NCBI GenBank assembly: GCA_024741835.1
Contig: JAENRP010000159.1
Location: forward strand, 1-64,000
Source: Diplocarpon mali
Lineage: Eukaryota; Ascomycota; Leotiomycetes; Helotiales; Drepanopezizaceae
Reading direction: 5' to 3'
Length of the DNA stretch: 64,000 nucleotides
Shown: positions 11,360 to 24,300 of the stretch, in pieces
How positions within the stretch are numbered: the first letter of the stretch is position 1
Layout: every line of letters begins with the position of its first letter
The notes under the pieces: model-generated
What the model was told of the DNA's origin: nothing
The model's input: only the letters and a program-made list of their open reading frames with translations
Databases searched by the model: none
Translations under genes and position numbers: made by a program

Positions 11360-14300
11360 TAAGTATAAGTTGCTAAACGATTATTTAAAAGCTTTAGAAG
11401 TTTAATAAATAAATAAAGCTCTTAAACTTTTAGCAGTCTAGGTTTTTAATAAGCCTATTTGCATATATCTCCTTAGTAAGGAGGTAGATTATCTAGAAGC
11501 TTCTTCTTTAGTACTCTTAGCAGATCTATATATTATTGATTTTAATATATTAAAGGCTTATCTTAATCTTCTTATTCTTTATAATAATTAGCTGAATCGT
11601 CTATTAGTTATTATAATATATATTCTATTTAAAGAGGGAGTTTATACGAATCTCTTTAAAGAGGCATTTTATAGCTATTATCTCCTTTGCAATAGAAACC
11701 ATACTATAGAGTTCTACTTTAGTAGAAGAGAGCGTAATAGTCGCTTGGCGATTCGCTTTTTAAATAATCAGTCCTTTAAATAGGAAGAAGACGTATTCTT
11801 AAGAGGATCTGCAGGTCTCTTAGTCATCTTTAAAAGAAGCATCTAAAGACGCAACTAATTAGTATTCCTTAGCCTTAAAGCTATAGGCAATTCTTAAGAA
11901 GCGCGTACTATATAAGTATTAAAGCGTCTAGTCTATAGTTAAAAGGTGCTTAAAGCTTGGATTAATTAGGAAGAAAGATAGTTAAAAGGCTATAAATGCA
12001 ATATCTAAGCGTATTATAATCGCTATATAGAGAATAGAGCCTATTTTCTCTTAATACTCCTTTACCTTTTTTAAAAAAGCTTACCTTAAGTTCTTAATAA
12101 ACTCCTTCTTTAGTAGTAGAGTATTAAGCACTCTTCTTATATTAGCTCTAAACTTTTAAGCGATCTTCTTAATATAAGTATAATAAACTAAGGAGATCCT
12201 CTTTACCTTTTTATCTTAAATAATCCTTACTTTAAGGAATTAAGAGATATCTCTTATAATAGTAAGCTTATATATCCTCTTTAAGTCTTTAATTAAACAA
12301 GTCGCCTAATCTAAGTTAAAGGCCTTATATAACACTTGAATATCATTAATATAAAATGCTATAAAGATTATGCGATCCTTTATTATAAAAATATAAGGCT
12401 TCTTACCTAGTAGCTTAAGTTAAAGGCCCTTAAGCGTTCTTGCAAAGTTCCTATATTATAGCGCTAGAGAGTCTTTTAGCCTATAGAGCGCGCAGTCCAG
12501 TTCTACTACTATATTAAGGCGCTTAAAGCCATCTAATAGAAAGCATATGACTAGAGCACTCCTTAGGTCTCTAGGAGCATTAATAAACGTGTTAATAATA
12601 TTAAACTACTTTACTTCTATATTAAAGTATGCGGTAAGCGCTATTAGTACCTTAAAAGACCTTACTACAAGCGTAGTTATATAAATTGAGAAAATTGAAG
12701 CTTTATCTTAGAGATCCCCTTATATAATTAGCTATAATCGGCACTTTAAAAGCTTGCTAAAGCTATTAACCTTATAGGTAAAAATCCATTTTAATAGTAT
12801 TAATAGGAGCTTTAAGTAATCCCTTTATACGATTCTTTAGCAACTCTGAGATTTTAAATTCCTAATCTCTTAGCGCCCTCCTTCTTTAAATCGTTTGCTA
12901 AAAGGGTACTTCTCTAAGTCTAGCCATCCTTTTAAAGGCTTTAGTAAAGAGCCTTAGTGCTATAGGTAGTTAAGAGACTGCGCTCTATCCTTTACCTAAC
13001 TATTAATTATAGCTTTAATAATTATATAAATTATTAAATAGTCCTTCCTATCCTCCTTTATTTATTCGTTTGCTTAAAAGGTCGATATAAACTCTTATAT
13101 ATATAGGGAGTAGGGTAAATTAATATTACTTTAAGAGAGTATATACTTTAAAGCAATAGCGTATACTTTTAAAGTCTCCTATTGCTTAATGCTTAAGCGT
13201 CTTATCCTCTTTTACTTAAAAAGAGGGAGTTCCTCCTTGCGCTTTTCTCTATAGGTCTCCTCTTCTATTTTTATTATTACTAAAGGTTCCTTTAAAAGTC
13301 TAGGTAGCTCTATCTCCTAAGCCTATAGTCTTTAAGCTAGTATTACAACTTAAGGTATTATATTATTAAGGCCTATTCCTTTTACTAAGTCGCTTCTTAT
13401 AAGACTATTAAAGCTCCTCTTAGATCTTAGTAATAGTGCTTCTAGCCTTCTACTAGAGTTTATTAAAGCCTGCCTTTATAATCGAAGACTCTATCTTAAA
13501 GCTCTTAAGCCATTTCTATTCCTATATAAAATAGCAGCTAAAGATCTGCCGATCGCTTTATAGAACTTATCTTTAGAGACTCCCTTAGAGTTATTTATAG
13601 TTCCTTCTTTAATAAGGCCTTTATAAGGAATTATTACCTTTGAGCTTTAGTCGCCATTTGCCTTTTTAAAGACTGGCGCAATAGCTTTTAATTCGCTTGC
13701 TTTTACCCTTAAGTTTCTAAGCGGGTCTTTTAAAGAATTTGGATTTAAGTTAAGGCCTTCTATATTATTAGTTAAAGGCTATAGAGCAGTGTCGGTTTAT
13801 GATATAAGCTCTTCTTATATAGTGGCTTCTTCTGCAGCGATTGCATTCGGCCCTGCGATAAGCTTCGATTCTTTGAAAATGCCTTTAAACTTAGCGTCTT
13901 AAGCTCCCTTTCCCTCTTCAATTAATTAAAGGGTTATCTTAAGTTCCTAGCGTGATATAAGGTTTGCGCGCTTAGCTTTTGGACTATAGAAGAGAGACTT
14001 ATTAAATTCGATATTATAAGTTGTTATTACTTGCTAGAGTATAGGAACCTAGATTCTATAAATATTAAAGGTAATATATCTAATTAAGTAACTTAGGTGC
14101 CCTTATAGTTCAATTTTAAAGGTTCGGCGGTCCCTCCTTGCCTCCCTCTCTTTAATTAAAGGGTATGCGTAAGTACTATATATATAAATGCGACTTTAGT
14201 TAGGCTTTAAGCTTACTGTTATCTACTTAATAAGCAGCGGCTTATAGAATCGAAAATACTACTTAAACTAACTATAGAAAGCCTTGCTTAATAAGATCAT

Positions 14301-17086
14301 CTTCTTCTTAGCAAGTAAGGAGATATTATAAAGGTAAGTAGCAGCTTTTATAACCTTTGGCCAAAGGCTTGCTAAAAGCCTAGTATAGATCTTCATTTTA
14401 ATAGAGCGTTTAATCAACTCCTTTCCTGCTCGCTTTGCGCCTTTATTAGGTTAGTATATATAAGTAGGAGTAAGCTTTAAATTAATTCCCTCCTCTTTTA
14501 CCTATTTTTAGTACTTTATAAGAGAGTCTTCCCTTAAGGAGATTACTAAAGTATTATTATCTTACCTAATCTTATAAATTAAAAGCCTATATTAGCGTTT
14601 TACCTATACTTTAAAGGCCTAGAGGACCTCTATAACTATATCTCTACCCTTTAATCTTAATAGGAATGTCTAAAGTATACTACTATATTCGTTTTTAATT
14701 AAAAGAACCTATAAGCAATTATTATATAAATTATTTAGAAAGTTAAAGAGATCCTAGGAGATCCTAAAGAAGGGCTTTAGAGATCGGTTCTTAAAGGTAG
14801 CATAAGAAATAACTTACTTAGTAGACGCAACTGCGCATATAAGGCACTTTAGCCTTTGTATTCCCTTGATCTTCACTCCCTTAGCGCACTTAACTAGCGC
14901 TTAAAGAGCCTCTGCGCCTAGGTAGCTAGTATAAAGGTATTAAGTATATGCGTTATTATCCTATACCTTAATAGGTATATAGCTAGACTAAAACCTATTA
15001 TAAAGCGTTATCTTAGCTATAAGGAACGCTATTAAGGTAAAGAAGTTATATTAAAGTATATTTAAAAGATTTAAATAGTTGATAGGCTTATATTTAAAGA
15101 AAATGAGATTATAGTAATGCTTTAACTAAGCTTGCTTTATAGAGTTTTTAATGCTCTTAGAGTGCAAAGTAAGGTCTACCTTAGAATATTAAAAACCCTT
15201 ATCTATAAGGAGCCTTTCTAAGATAATATTAGTAGTAAACTCCTTTATAATAGCAATATTGCAAAGCGTTATCCTTATAAGAGAGCCGTTATACTATAGA
15301 AGAGAGTCTACTATATATCTATTACCTCTTTTAATAATTAAAAGTCTTAAGGTACTTACTTTAATATATTGCTGCGAGTCGCCAGAAGGCTTAAAGGTGC
15401 CTGCGATAAGTAAATCCTTTAAATTAATAATATAGGTAGCTGCGCAATTATTAAGGAGTATACTTAAGAAGAGCAGGTGGCGTTTTAGCTTAAAGAGGTA
15501 ATAGATGTTAAACGATTCTTCAAAAGCATTAAAGGCAGAGGGATCCATTACTATAAAGACTAATGAGTTCTCTCTTTTATTACCTAAACTATCCTCCTTA
15601 AAGGCTAAAGCTTTTCCTTTGAATTTGTTAATTGCTATTACTGCAATATCATTCTCTTTAAGCCATATTTAAAGACCTTTAAACTGGTCTCTTGCGTTTA
15701 ATGCCTTTTGTATTTATAAGACCTCCTCTTATAAGGGGAGAACCTTTATATTTTCCTTGCGCCTATCTATAGTATATAATAGTTTCCGATAGTCCTAGGA
15801 CTTCTAATAGTGATTTTTAGAGCTTCTATAAGGGCACTTAGGCCTGATCTTCCTTTTAGAGTTTATAGAGCGATTTCGGGAGCTGCTCGCTAGAGCTTAT
15901 AAAGGGGTTTCGGCATCTAGGAGAGACTCTTAAGTAGTAAAAACTACTAGCCCTTTATTATTAATTGCTCTATTAGATTCAATGCCTGCTAAGGCGCGGC
16001 TTAGCTGCATTAGGTTGTGCTTATATAGGGTTCCTATTTGCTTATTAGTAATGATTTCCTCCTTTAAGCGAGTCGCTTAACTTAGATTAATCTTTATTAT
16101 AATTAAGTCTAAAAAGTCAGTAACTCCTAATCTCCCTTTGATCTTAAGGAGATTATATTATTTTGCTAGGTAGTACGCCTCCTACTACTCTTAGATCTAC
16201 TGCTAAGTATTAGTTCTTCTAGTTTTACCTTAGTATAGTATATCGCAGTATTAGAGCCTTATCTAAGATTGAATAGCCTTATTAGAAGGCGCAATATCAC
16301 GCTTTAAAATAGATACTAGGCCTTAGAGTAAGAGTTGCTAGTTTACTAAATTAGCATACGGGTTGTTAGTAGTAGTTCCACTTATAGGAGTATCTCTATT
16401 AAGTATTAAGGAAAAGAGCTTCTTAGCTTGGATTTGTACTTAAGCTATCGCAGAAGCTAGGAGCGTTCTATCGACAGTCTTAGAGACCTATTCTAAAAGT
16501 AGTTTAAAATATTTGCATTAGGTCTTCCAAGTCTCCTTATATATATAGTGCTCCTTTATTAGGATTTTATATTTATCCTTAATATCCTTATAAGATGCTT
16601 ATTAAGGAGGAGCTTTTGATAGATCTCCTAAGGGAAAGCAGGCGTAAATCTATTCGGATAGAGTCGCTATATACTCTTTATATAACCTTGCGTATACTAT
16701 GCAGAGGTTAGCTATTTCTAATTCCTTAAGCTCCTATATAAAAGGAGCTTAAGGCTCAGTCTCTATAATTAATTTAAATAGGAGTCTTAGATCGGCAAAA
16801 ATGGTAATATTATAAAGCTTAGCGAAGAATATATATTTACTAAACCACTTTACCTAAGAGGCAAAAGTGTTAAAGCAAGGCTTAGAGATACTCGAAGAGT
16901 TAGATATATTAAATAGAGTCTAATGAAAAAAGTTAGGTATATAAATAGAGTTTGCAAATAAGGTTCGATCGGAAAATAGAGATTTATTAATTGAAAATAA
17001 AGGTCCTTTAAGTTATTATAAATACTCGAAAAGTCGGTTAGGAGCTTAAAGGGCCCTTTAGCTAGTTGCATGCAAAGAGAAAGCAT
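11360..17086 (-). pseudogene. D gag-pol, copia polyprotein with RIP stops
   Basis: Gag occupies about 17086-15600. The protease box LNNCAATYIIN is at about 15462-15428, where Asn stands for the catalytic Asp of a DNCAATH-type motif, followed by KDLLIAGTF. Integrase lies at about 15000-13800. RT has FYINDIQVLY, its catalytic box YIND at 12353-12342 (expected YVDD). RNase H runs to about 11380, ending with KFKSFIYLLNF. Frames are broken by many TAA and TAG and the ends are approximate. An intact version would supply capsid, protease, integrase and reverse transcriptase. Confidence 0.82.
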
Positions 17087-17101
17087 ATTAAAGTGCTTAT
17101 A

Positions 17102-17112
17102 GGGCTTATAAC
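17102..17112 (-). promoter_or_regulatory. D primer-binding site, initiator tRNA-Met type
   Basis: On the minus strand GTTATAAGCCCTATAAGC follows the LTR. It is a RIP form of GTTATGAGCCCTGCGCGC, complementary to the anticodon arm and D-stem side of fungal initiator tRNA-Met. It fixes the minus-strand direction of D. Confidence 0.72.
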
Positions 17113-17309
17113 TATAGTGCGGTCGGCTGGAGGGCCTTTATTAGGTCGCTTAGAAGGCTTGTAGAAGTAGGGGAAGATGATTGATTATATTATTATCTAG
17201 TATATATATGATAAGGAGACTTCGGAAAGAAAAGGGAGAGTCTATGACTCAGCAGAGTCACGTGGAGGGTCTTCAGAATAAGTGGAGACTCCGCCCATTC
17301 TGCACGACA
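17113..17309 (-). repeat. D right LTR (5' LTR of the minus-strand element)
   Basis: 197 bp and less mutated than its partner. It keeps GAGTCACGTGGAGGG (CACGTG at 17269-17274) and the end TGCACGACA. Confidence 0.92.
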
Positions 17310-17314
17310 CCTAA

Positions 17315-19326
17315 GCATATGCCCTAACTAACTTAAGAGGTGTCCTTGCTGAAGAAAATCCAGGCTTTATATAGAATTCGATTGATAATCTAAGAATTCC
17401 TTTAATACAGCTGTTTATTAAGCCTTTTTAAGGTAGCAACTCGCTTATTTAACCTAAGGGAAGCTGGATTTAGGTATTTAAAGTTCGCATACTAGTTTTT
17501 ACCTTTTAAAGCCTATCGATTACCAAATTGAAAGGCGTAATAAGTTTCCTAAAGAAGGCCTTTGATTAAGGTTTCTAAATGTTAAATATGGAGTTTAGAA
17601 AACTAGGCTTTGAGTTCCTTGATTTTTAAGGCAGATTTCACTCTTAGGCTAAGACTGCGAGTAAAGGGAATTACTATTAGATTTCTCTTTGCCTCTTTAG
17701 TAACTTCTAAAGCCTTCGAATGTTCTTACACCAGGCTTTTAAGATCTTTAATAAAGGAGGAGGTAGGCTCTTTTTCCTTCTCTATTGCTTTAATAGTCCT
17801 TTTACTAAGGTTTGATTTTAAGGCAAAGGTTAAGAAGTCTTTGAATTAAGCATATATTATAAGATCCCGCTTATCAACTTTAAAATATTTGATAATCTTA
17901 TTTTAAAGGCTAGTAGGCAATTTAAGTAAGAAAAGGCATCCTCTTTCAACTTTACTAAAAATCTTTTAATCAATTAAGGTATTCGATACTTAAGTGAAGG
18001 TCTAATAGTAGTTTTTAAGTTCCTTAAGAGTGCGAGTAATAAGAATAAACTCCTTTAGAAAGGCCAGAGTATCGCAAATCTGCTATTTATCAAATTCCTA
18101 GAATTTAAACTTAAGAGCTTTAATAAGTAGTTCTTAAGACTCGCGAAGCTTCTATTTAAGTAGAGATTTAATAATATCTTTGCTAGTTTAGTCGCAATAG
18201 TAAAGAAGTTGATTAATTATCTTATTATATCTAATGCTAAAATTATAATAAGTCTCTTTATATTATTTAAGGAAATTAGTAATATTAGCTTTAATAAAAT
18301 AAGGAGCGCTAAGGGAATTAGGAAGGGGAAAATGATTAGTAATAGCTTTAAAGGTAGCTATTATCGCTTTATTTATTTCGATAGGAGAGGGGGAGCTAGG
18401 TCGAATATAAGGCCTAAGGTATTCTAAAGAGTTTTCAAAATCCGAGTCAATCTTAGAGTAATTAGGGCAAGCTTGAAAAGATTTAAGCAAAGGGTTAGTA
18501 GAAGGTTTAAAATTAATATTTTTAAGTATTAATATTAAAAAAGCAGGTGCAGTTATTAAAGGGGAAGATAAAGAACTTAAGTTGTATAAAATCGTATTTT
18601 TATATTCCTACTCGCGGGCTTAGCCTAAGAGTAAAAATCCAGTTTCTATAGAAAGTTTATTTATACTTTGCCAAGACTTCTTTAATAAGTGCAAAGTAGC
18701 AAATAAGGGTATTGCAATCATTAGCAGTAAGTAAAGGTTTATTAAATTAAAGACTAATTTCTAAGATAAAGTTTTTAAAAAAGATTCATCTTAGCTTTTA
18801 AGATAATTCCTATTGATCCTTAGAATAAAGGGGTTTCTAAAGACGATTCTAGGGCAGTTTTTAGAGTTCTATTAAGCTAAGGCGGCTAAATTATCAGATT
18901 CGGATTTCTAAAGATTCTAAAGAGACACTTTTAATTAGAGTTTGCGCTTAGTATTACTCAAGTACTCGAAACCACTGCTATTTAAGACTGCTATTATAAG
19001 GTTCGCCAAACTTTTTATACTAAGAAGCCGAAAATTCCGAAAACCTCAGAGTTAAAGAGGAAAATAGGGGTTTTCAAAGCAGAGCTAAAAAGGGAAAATC
19101 CGAAGTTATTAATAGTAAAGAGTGGCAATCAATAGTTCCAAATAATTAAGTAATTATAAGGTCGATAATAGAGGAATGATAACCGATAGTTATAAATAAT
19201 TGAATAATTATAAATTTAAAAGAGGTTTTTAAAGGGTTGATCTCTTATTTGCAAATTAAGAGAATTAAAAGGAGAAGTCGTATAAAGACGAAATCTTAAA
19301 GGAATCGTCCTTACGTAGGTCACTAA
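17315..19326 (-). other. C1 internal segment right of D: Gag and 5' leader
   Basis: The Gag part is listed separately. Positions 18500-19326 are the 5' leader of C1 on the minus strand, colinear in patches with 60300-61086 of C2 (for example TAATTTCTAAGATAA at both). It holds palindromes at 17640-17662 (in Gag) and 18610-18632 (leader). I see no other gene. Confidence 0.7.
17330..18490 (-). pseudogene. C1 Gag-like protein remnant, Ty3/gypsy type
   Basis: The minus-strand frame starts near 18490 (MLKSFQACPNYSK). It continues through PYFIKANITNFLK (about 18300-18265), LLYYCD (about 18200) and LPTSL-NKIIKYFKV (about 17910-17870). The order of a 'YF-G-N-x-T-x-FL' segment, an 'L-YC' segment and an 'LP-L-NKI' segment is what fungal Ty3/gypsy Gag proteins show; this is recognition by eye. 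A palindrome lies in frame (17662-17640, TRSLSLRV). There are several RIP stops. The product would form a capsid able to package the element's RNA. No pol follows. Confidence 0.62.
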
Positions 19327-19573
19327 TATAAGACTAAGGGGAGATAACACAAGAATAGGCCTACGTAAAGACCAAAGACAAAGAGGGAGGAAGCACTACA
19401 AGCGGGCTCTCCGAAGATAAGAACTAGGATAATTTACTAATTAGGGGTAGAATAAGTAGTTGGCATTACGCGCTGTCTTTAAGTATAATAGTAGTCCTAT
19501 ATATACCCCTTTCTTAGTCCTCATCTGACCATGTGACCTATGTCACGAGATCCTCCACTTCCAGGTCTTTACA
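19327..19573 (-). repeat. C1 right LTR (5' LTR of the minus-strand element)
   Basis: 247 bp, TATAAGACTA to GGTCTTTACA. It is the better preserved copy and carries CATGTGACCTATGTCACGAG near 19530. Confidence 0.9.
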
Positions 19574-19577
19574 GCAC

Positions 19578-19832
19578 CTCTATTATAGGGTGGTTTTTTT
19601 TTTGCACTTCTATTAAGGGGTGGTTTTTTTTTACTCCTGGGCCGGGCCCGCGAGTTGATTTTGACTTATTAAGGGGTGGATTTCCTACTCCAGAGTAGAG
19701 CGCGCTAGCGAACTCTACTCTATTTCAAATATCTGCAGGTTGATTTTTTATACGAAACTGTAAATTATAACAAAAGTTATAATGTTATATGTGTTACTAG
19801 CAAGTACCTTTAAAGGTCTCCCTAGAGGGGTA
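19578..19832 (+). other. A1 3' untranslated end and polypurine tract
   Basis: It holds two copies of a GCACYTCTATTAAGGGGTGG unit with poly-T (a third lies left of C1 at 9049-9082), a well-kept palindrome (19633-19655, core GGGCCGGGCCC) and CCTAGAGGGGTA as polypurine tract. The same stretch in A2 (52815-53013, minus) has only one unit. Confidence 0.75.
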
Positions 19833-19856
19833 TGTTGCAAGTATGCCTGTCATATG
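19833..19856 (+). repeat. A1 3' LTR, first 24 bp
   Basis: TGTTGCAAGTATGCCTGTC is followed by ATATG, where E is inserted. The rest of the LTR resumes at 27211. Confidence 0.9.
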
Positions 19857-20028
19857 TGTCGTGCTGTATTTAGAGGTGGATTCTCAGTGGTGGCAGAAGC
19901 TTGTAAAATTCTACTCTAACTATATACCTGAGCTCCCTTTATAGAAGTGCTCCGTAGCCACTTCAGGGGTATATTACATAAGCCAGTCCTCAGAGGCCTT
20001 AGTGCCTAAGGCTCCTTATAGCGCAATA
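19857..20028 (-). repeat. E left LTR (172 bp)
   Basis: It begins TGTCGTGCTGTATTTAG and ends ATAGCGCAATA, a RIP form of GGCGCAACA. It is the 3' LTR of the minus-strand element. Confidence 0.9.
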
Positions 20029-21337
20029 CACTCCCTAGGTAAGAAGCAGCTCCTAGCTAGGCTTAGCTATAACTAGCGCCAGATCTAGTATATAAGACTC
20101 CTTTATTATACTCCCTAGCTTTTAAAATAATGAAAATTGCTTAATAAAGCTATAATAAATAAAAGAGGGAGCGCGTTCTAAGTGCTTCCTCTATAGAATA
20201 GAAGTTAAATCAGGTAATAAAGGAAAGTCAATAAAGGCAGCGCGCCTATAAAAGTACGCGTTTTTCCCTATAAAGCTTTCCTTCCTTATACTTCTTTAAA
20301 TAATCACTTTAAAAATGGAGAATAGTAATAACAACTCTAAGGAGCGCCCTATTAAGGCTACTACTATACGCTTTCTGATTATGCTCCCTTACTCTTGCTA
20401 ATAGCCTTATAGCGAAGTCGTTATACCCGAATATAGCTTAGAGCTTCTTAGCGCAGTAGATAGCAAGATAATAACGCGCCTAAGACATTCGATATAATAA
20501 TACCTCTAAGAGGGAGCGCGCTCCCTCCCCTTCCTGCCACCCCTTAGGCTATAGTTCCTAGAATACCAGCGGTCCCTTCCGCAGCTCCCTCCTCTCGCCG
20601 CAAGCTAAAGCAGGGGTTGATAAGGAATATACTATATAAGGGGTGCGTTTAAAGCTCGCTAGTAGGAAAATCTACCAGGATATGCTTTAATAGTATAGTA
20701 GGAGTATACTACTTTTATTATACAAAAGGAGGCTATGCGTATCAAGAGCTTTCTATCGGCGCCTTAAAGGCGTAGGAAGATTATATATTCTTATTAAAAG
20801 AGAATAATAATAATGCCGCAGTATATTCTTAAGCTCCCTTTAGGTAGTTTACCACTAATAAGCAGTTCAGGGCCTCGCCGCCACTAAGAGGAAGGTAAGA
20901 GAGGAGCTTTAGAAGGCGCGCTAAAGAGAGATAAAGGAGGTAGTATCATTAGAGGGTATATTAATCATAAGCTTTCTTATACTATAGCTAATAGCTTCTT
21001 AGAACCAGTTAGTCAAAAGCTTCTGCCGCCGCTAATTATAGCACCTCTTAGCCTCGCCGCTCGCCTTGCAAAGGCTTTTAAGGCTCCTGCGGCTGCTCTT
21101 GTTATTGCTCCCGGCGTTACTCCCCAGGCGGCTCCTAGGGCTATACCACCAGAGGAGTCGGTTGCTTCTTAGCAGGGACGCGCCCTTATATTATTCGCAA
21201 AGCTATTAAAGGTTCTGATTATTTAAAGGAGTTGGTTTTAAGCCTCCTTATATATTAGTATAAGGAAAATTAAACCCTATCTTACGCTTCCTTTCCACTC
21301 GCTCTTATAAAGGAGATATAAAAGGATTATAGAGCAT
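20029..21337 (-). other. E tail downstream of RNase H, with Ala/Gly-rich frame
   Basis: It corresponds in position to the D tail. On the minus strand, about 21172-21010 reads open and Ala-rich (GAITRAAAGALKAFARRAAR). GC-rich patches lie at 20510-20620 and 21010-21150. The remainder has no frame I can defend. Confidence 0.45.
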
Positions 21338-24300
21338 TTAAAATGCTAGCTTCTTAACTAGACCTCTTGCGTCTTAAAGGTTCAAAAGCTTAATAAAGCT
21401 CTCGAACTTTTATCAAAGAAGGTTTTTAATAAGGCTATTAGCGTGCATATCCTTAGTAAGGAGATAGGCCACTTAAAAGCTCCCTTTTTAATACTCCTAT
21501 TATAGCCATATATTATATATATTAATATATTAAAGCTTTATAAAAATCCTTTAAGAGTCTCCTATAATAAGCCGTATTATCTATTGATTATCGCAAAATA
21601 TAGACTATAGAGCTTCCACCTTAAGCTGTATTTCCTTAAAGAACCTTCTTAAAGCCATCATCTCCTTTGCTATATGCGCTACTCCTAGGAGCTTAGCCTC
21701 TATAATAAAAGTAGTAACTATCAATTGCTTTAAGGCCTTCCAAATAATTGCTCTTCTAAATAGGAAAATAATAAAACCGTAAGAGAAGCGCCTTATTTCT
21801 AGATCATTTGCAAAGGAAGCATCTAACGATACTACTAGGTTATTTGATCTACTAAATCGACTATAAGTGATTCCTAAAAAGCGTATACTAAAAAGGTAGC
21901 GAATTATCCAATTGATAGCTTTAAGGTATTCGGAGCTTAGGTTTATATAGAAATAAGATAGCTAGGCGATTGCAAAAGCTATATCTAAGCGCAGTATAAT
22001 AGCTATATATAAGGCAGAGCCTACTTTTTCCTAAAACTCCTTAATTCTTAAGTAAGGAGCTGTTTCGTAATTCTTTTTAAGTTCGAAGTAAGAAAGTAGC
22101 ATACTAAGGAAACGCCCTATATTAAGGCCGAACCTCTTCGCCATCTTCTTAATATAAGCGTTATAAAGCAAAGTAATTATACCCTACTTCCTATCTTAAG
22201 AGACTCTTACCCCTAAGAACCACTTAATATCTCCTATAGCTATTAATTCGTATGCTTCGCGCAGTCCTTCTATAGTCTTCTAAGCTTCTTCTATATAAGA
22301 GGAGTAGTATATTACTTATATATCGTTAATATAAAAGGCTATAAACACAGTCCTTTCCTTATTAATAAATATGCAAGGCTCCTTACTAAGAGGGGTAAGC
22401 TTCAAAGACTTAAGAGTACTAGTAAAATCCCTATACTAAAGCGCTAAGGAGTCTCGAAGGCCGTATAAGGCGCGATCGAGCTCTATTACCTTATCTTTCT
22501 ACTTTTAACCATCTAGTAAGAAGCAAACAACTAGCGCGCTCTAAGGGTCTCTCTTAGCATTTATAAAGGTATTAATAACATCGAACTATTAAAGCTCCAT
22601 ATCGAATTTAGCAGCTATTACTATTATTACCTTAAAAGATCTTAATGCAAGCGTTATAGCGTAGGTAGAGAAAATAGAAGCTTCCTTTTAAAGATCTCCC
22701 CTTACTACTATTCTTAACCTAAAGCAGCTAATCTCCCTAGAGGAGTTTAACTTATAGTTAAAGACCTACTTTAATAGTATAAGCCTTATAGTAGCTTCGC
22801 TTCTATCAATCACTCTCTAGCAATTGCGCGCTTCTAGGTTCCTAATCTTAGTTCTAGCTCCCTTTTTAAATTGCTTTCTAAAAGGGTGATTTGCAAACTC
22901 CTTCCAATAAGTTGGCGCTTTAGGAAGCTTATCTTAAGGTGGAATTAGAAGGGTAGAGTTTCCTCTAAAGCTTTTAGATTAAGTCGCTGCGGCTATAACG
23001 CAGTATACTACTTTATACTCTTCTCTATTAATTCTCGCAAGCTCTTGACTTAGCTAGAAAGTCGATATAAAGCTATTTACCTACTTTAACTAATATATTT
23101 TAAGTTCTTTAAAGGCTAGTAGGAGATCCTTAACATATATTATATATATGGCATTCCCGCTCCCTCTTCTCCTTTTCGACCTATAGAGCAGTATAGGTAC
23201 TATTTCCTACTCCTTATTAGGCTTCTTACGTTTTTAAAAGGCCCTTATATTAAGTACTTTAGGCTAAGCTTCTATTAGTTTTAGAGAACTCCCTCTTTTA
23301 GTATTATCCTTAAGAGCTTCTATACCTTAGCGTAGCTCTCGATCGATCGGTGCTTTTAATAAGAGCTAGTGTACTTCTTTACCAGTTGCCTATAGTAGAG
23401 CTTCTAGTAATTAAGGGGCCTGCTCCTACCCTTGCGATTGCTTAGTCTATATAGCAACTAAAGGCCTAGTATTATGCTCCTTAGTAGAATTGGCATTTAT
23501 AATATCGCTTTCGACGCTCTTTCCAACTATTAATAGTTGTCTTAAAGCGTTTAACCCTTTGCTACTAGGCAGCTGCTCCTAAGTAGCTAAAGTAGAAATG
23601 CTATAAGTAGCCTTATAAGGGACGATAGCCCTCGATAGATCTGAGCTTAAAGCTTCTATTAGTAAAAGATTAATAAGCTTATCCTTTACTAGGTTATCCG
23701 CAGGCTGCTTATCCAAAGCTCCCTCTATATTCTCGACGATTAACTCAGCGTCTTAAGCTTCCTCCTCCTCCTCTTCGATTATTTGTATAATCTCCTTAAT
23801 TATTAGGAGCAGGTGGCCAGCTACCTTTTCGTACTCTTTAAAGTAGAATTTGGACTCATTGAACTCAACGTTTTAGGAGATTATAACCTTTTAAAGCTTA
23901 GGCACCTAGATCCTATATATATTAATAGTGCAGTAACTAACTAGGTATTTAATATACCCTTATAGTATAGTTTTAAAAGCTCTCTTATTCTTTAGAGCTT
24001 CCCTCTCCTTTGCTAATAAGTACGCGCGCGCTTTATACGCTTTTATACCCCCTTATTCTGGTCTTAAATCGGTAGTAAGCTTTATAATAATCTATAGATT
24101 ATACTACTTAAAGTATTATCTAAACTAAAGCTAAAGTACCTTATTTGGACTCTTCCATCCCTTACGCTTTAATAGGCCGATATTATAAAGGTATATTACT
24201 ACTAATACAGCTTTAGGCTATAGGTGCTCTAAGAGGTTAGTAGAGATTAGTATAGTAAGTGCCTTTTTAATAATCTCTACTCCCGCTCTCTCGAAAGCTC

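Larger units (their letters stand above)
9712..17309 (-). mobile_element. D: long Ty1/copia element, complete, minus strand
   Basis: Two 197-bp LTRs (9712-9908 and 17113-17309) flank a 7.2-kb internal part. The 5-bp target duplication CCTAA is exact (9707-9711 and 17310-17314). On the minus strand the order is primer site GTTATAAGCCC (17112-17102), gag, protease, integrase, RT, RNase H, a 1.4-kb tail, then CTAAGGGGTA as polypurine tract before the 3' LTR. It is related to E in every pol domain. It is the deepest insertion in the nest (X0, A1, C1, D). Confidence 0.92.
9083..19573 (-). mobile_element. C1: short LTR element of Ty3/gypsy type, Gag only, split by D
   Basis: Two 247-bp LTRs (9083-9329 and 19327-19573) flank an internal part of about 2.4 kb once D is removed. 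The 4-bp target duplication is GCAC (9079-9082 and 19574-19577), inside a repeated GCACCTCTATTAAGGGGTGG stretch in the A1 tail. A Gag-like frame lies on the minus strand (about 18490-17330). I see no protease, RT or integrase, so mobility would need enzymes from another element. On the minus strand the leader starts TTAGTGACCTACG; with RIP reversed (TTGGTGACC) this could be a TGG-type primer site one base inside the LTR. Confidence 0.87.

Noticed and set aside
17610..17849. 79-aa plus-strand frame
   Set aside because: Antisense to the Gag frame of C1, which continues on both sides on the minus strand.
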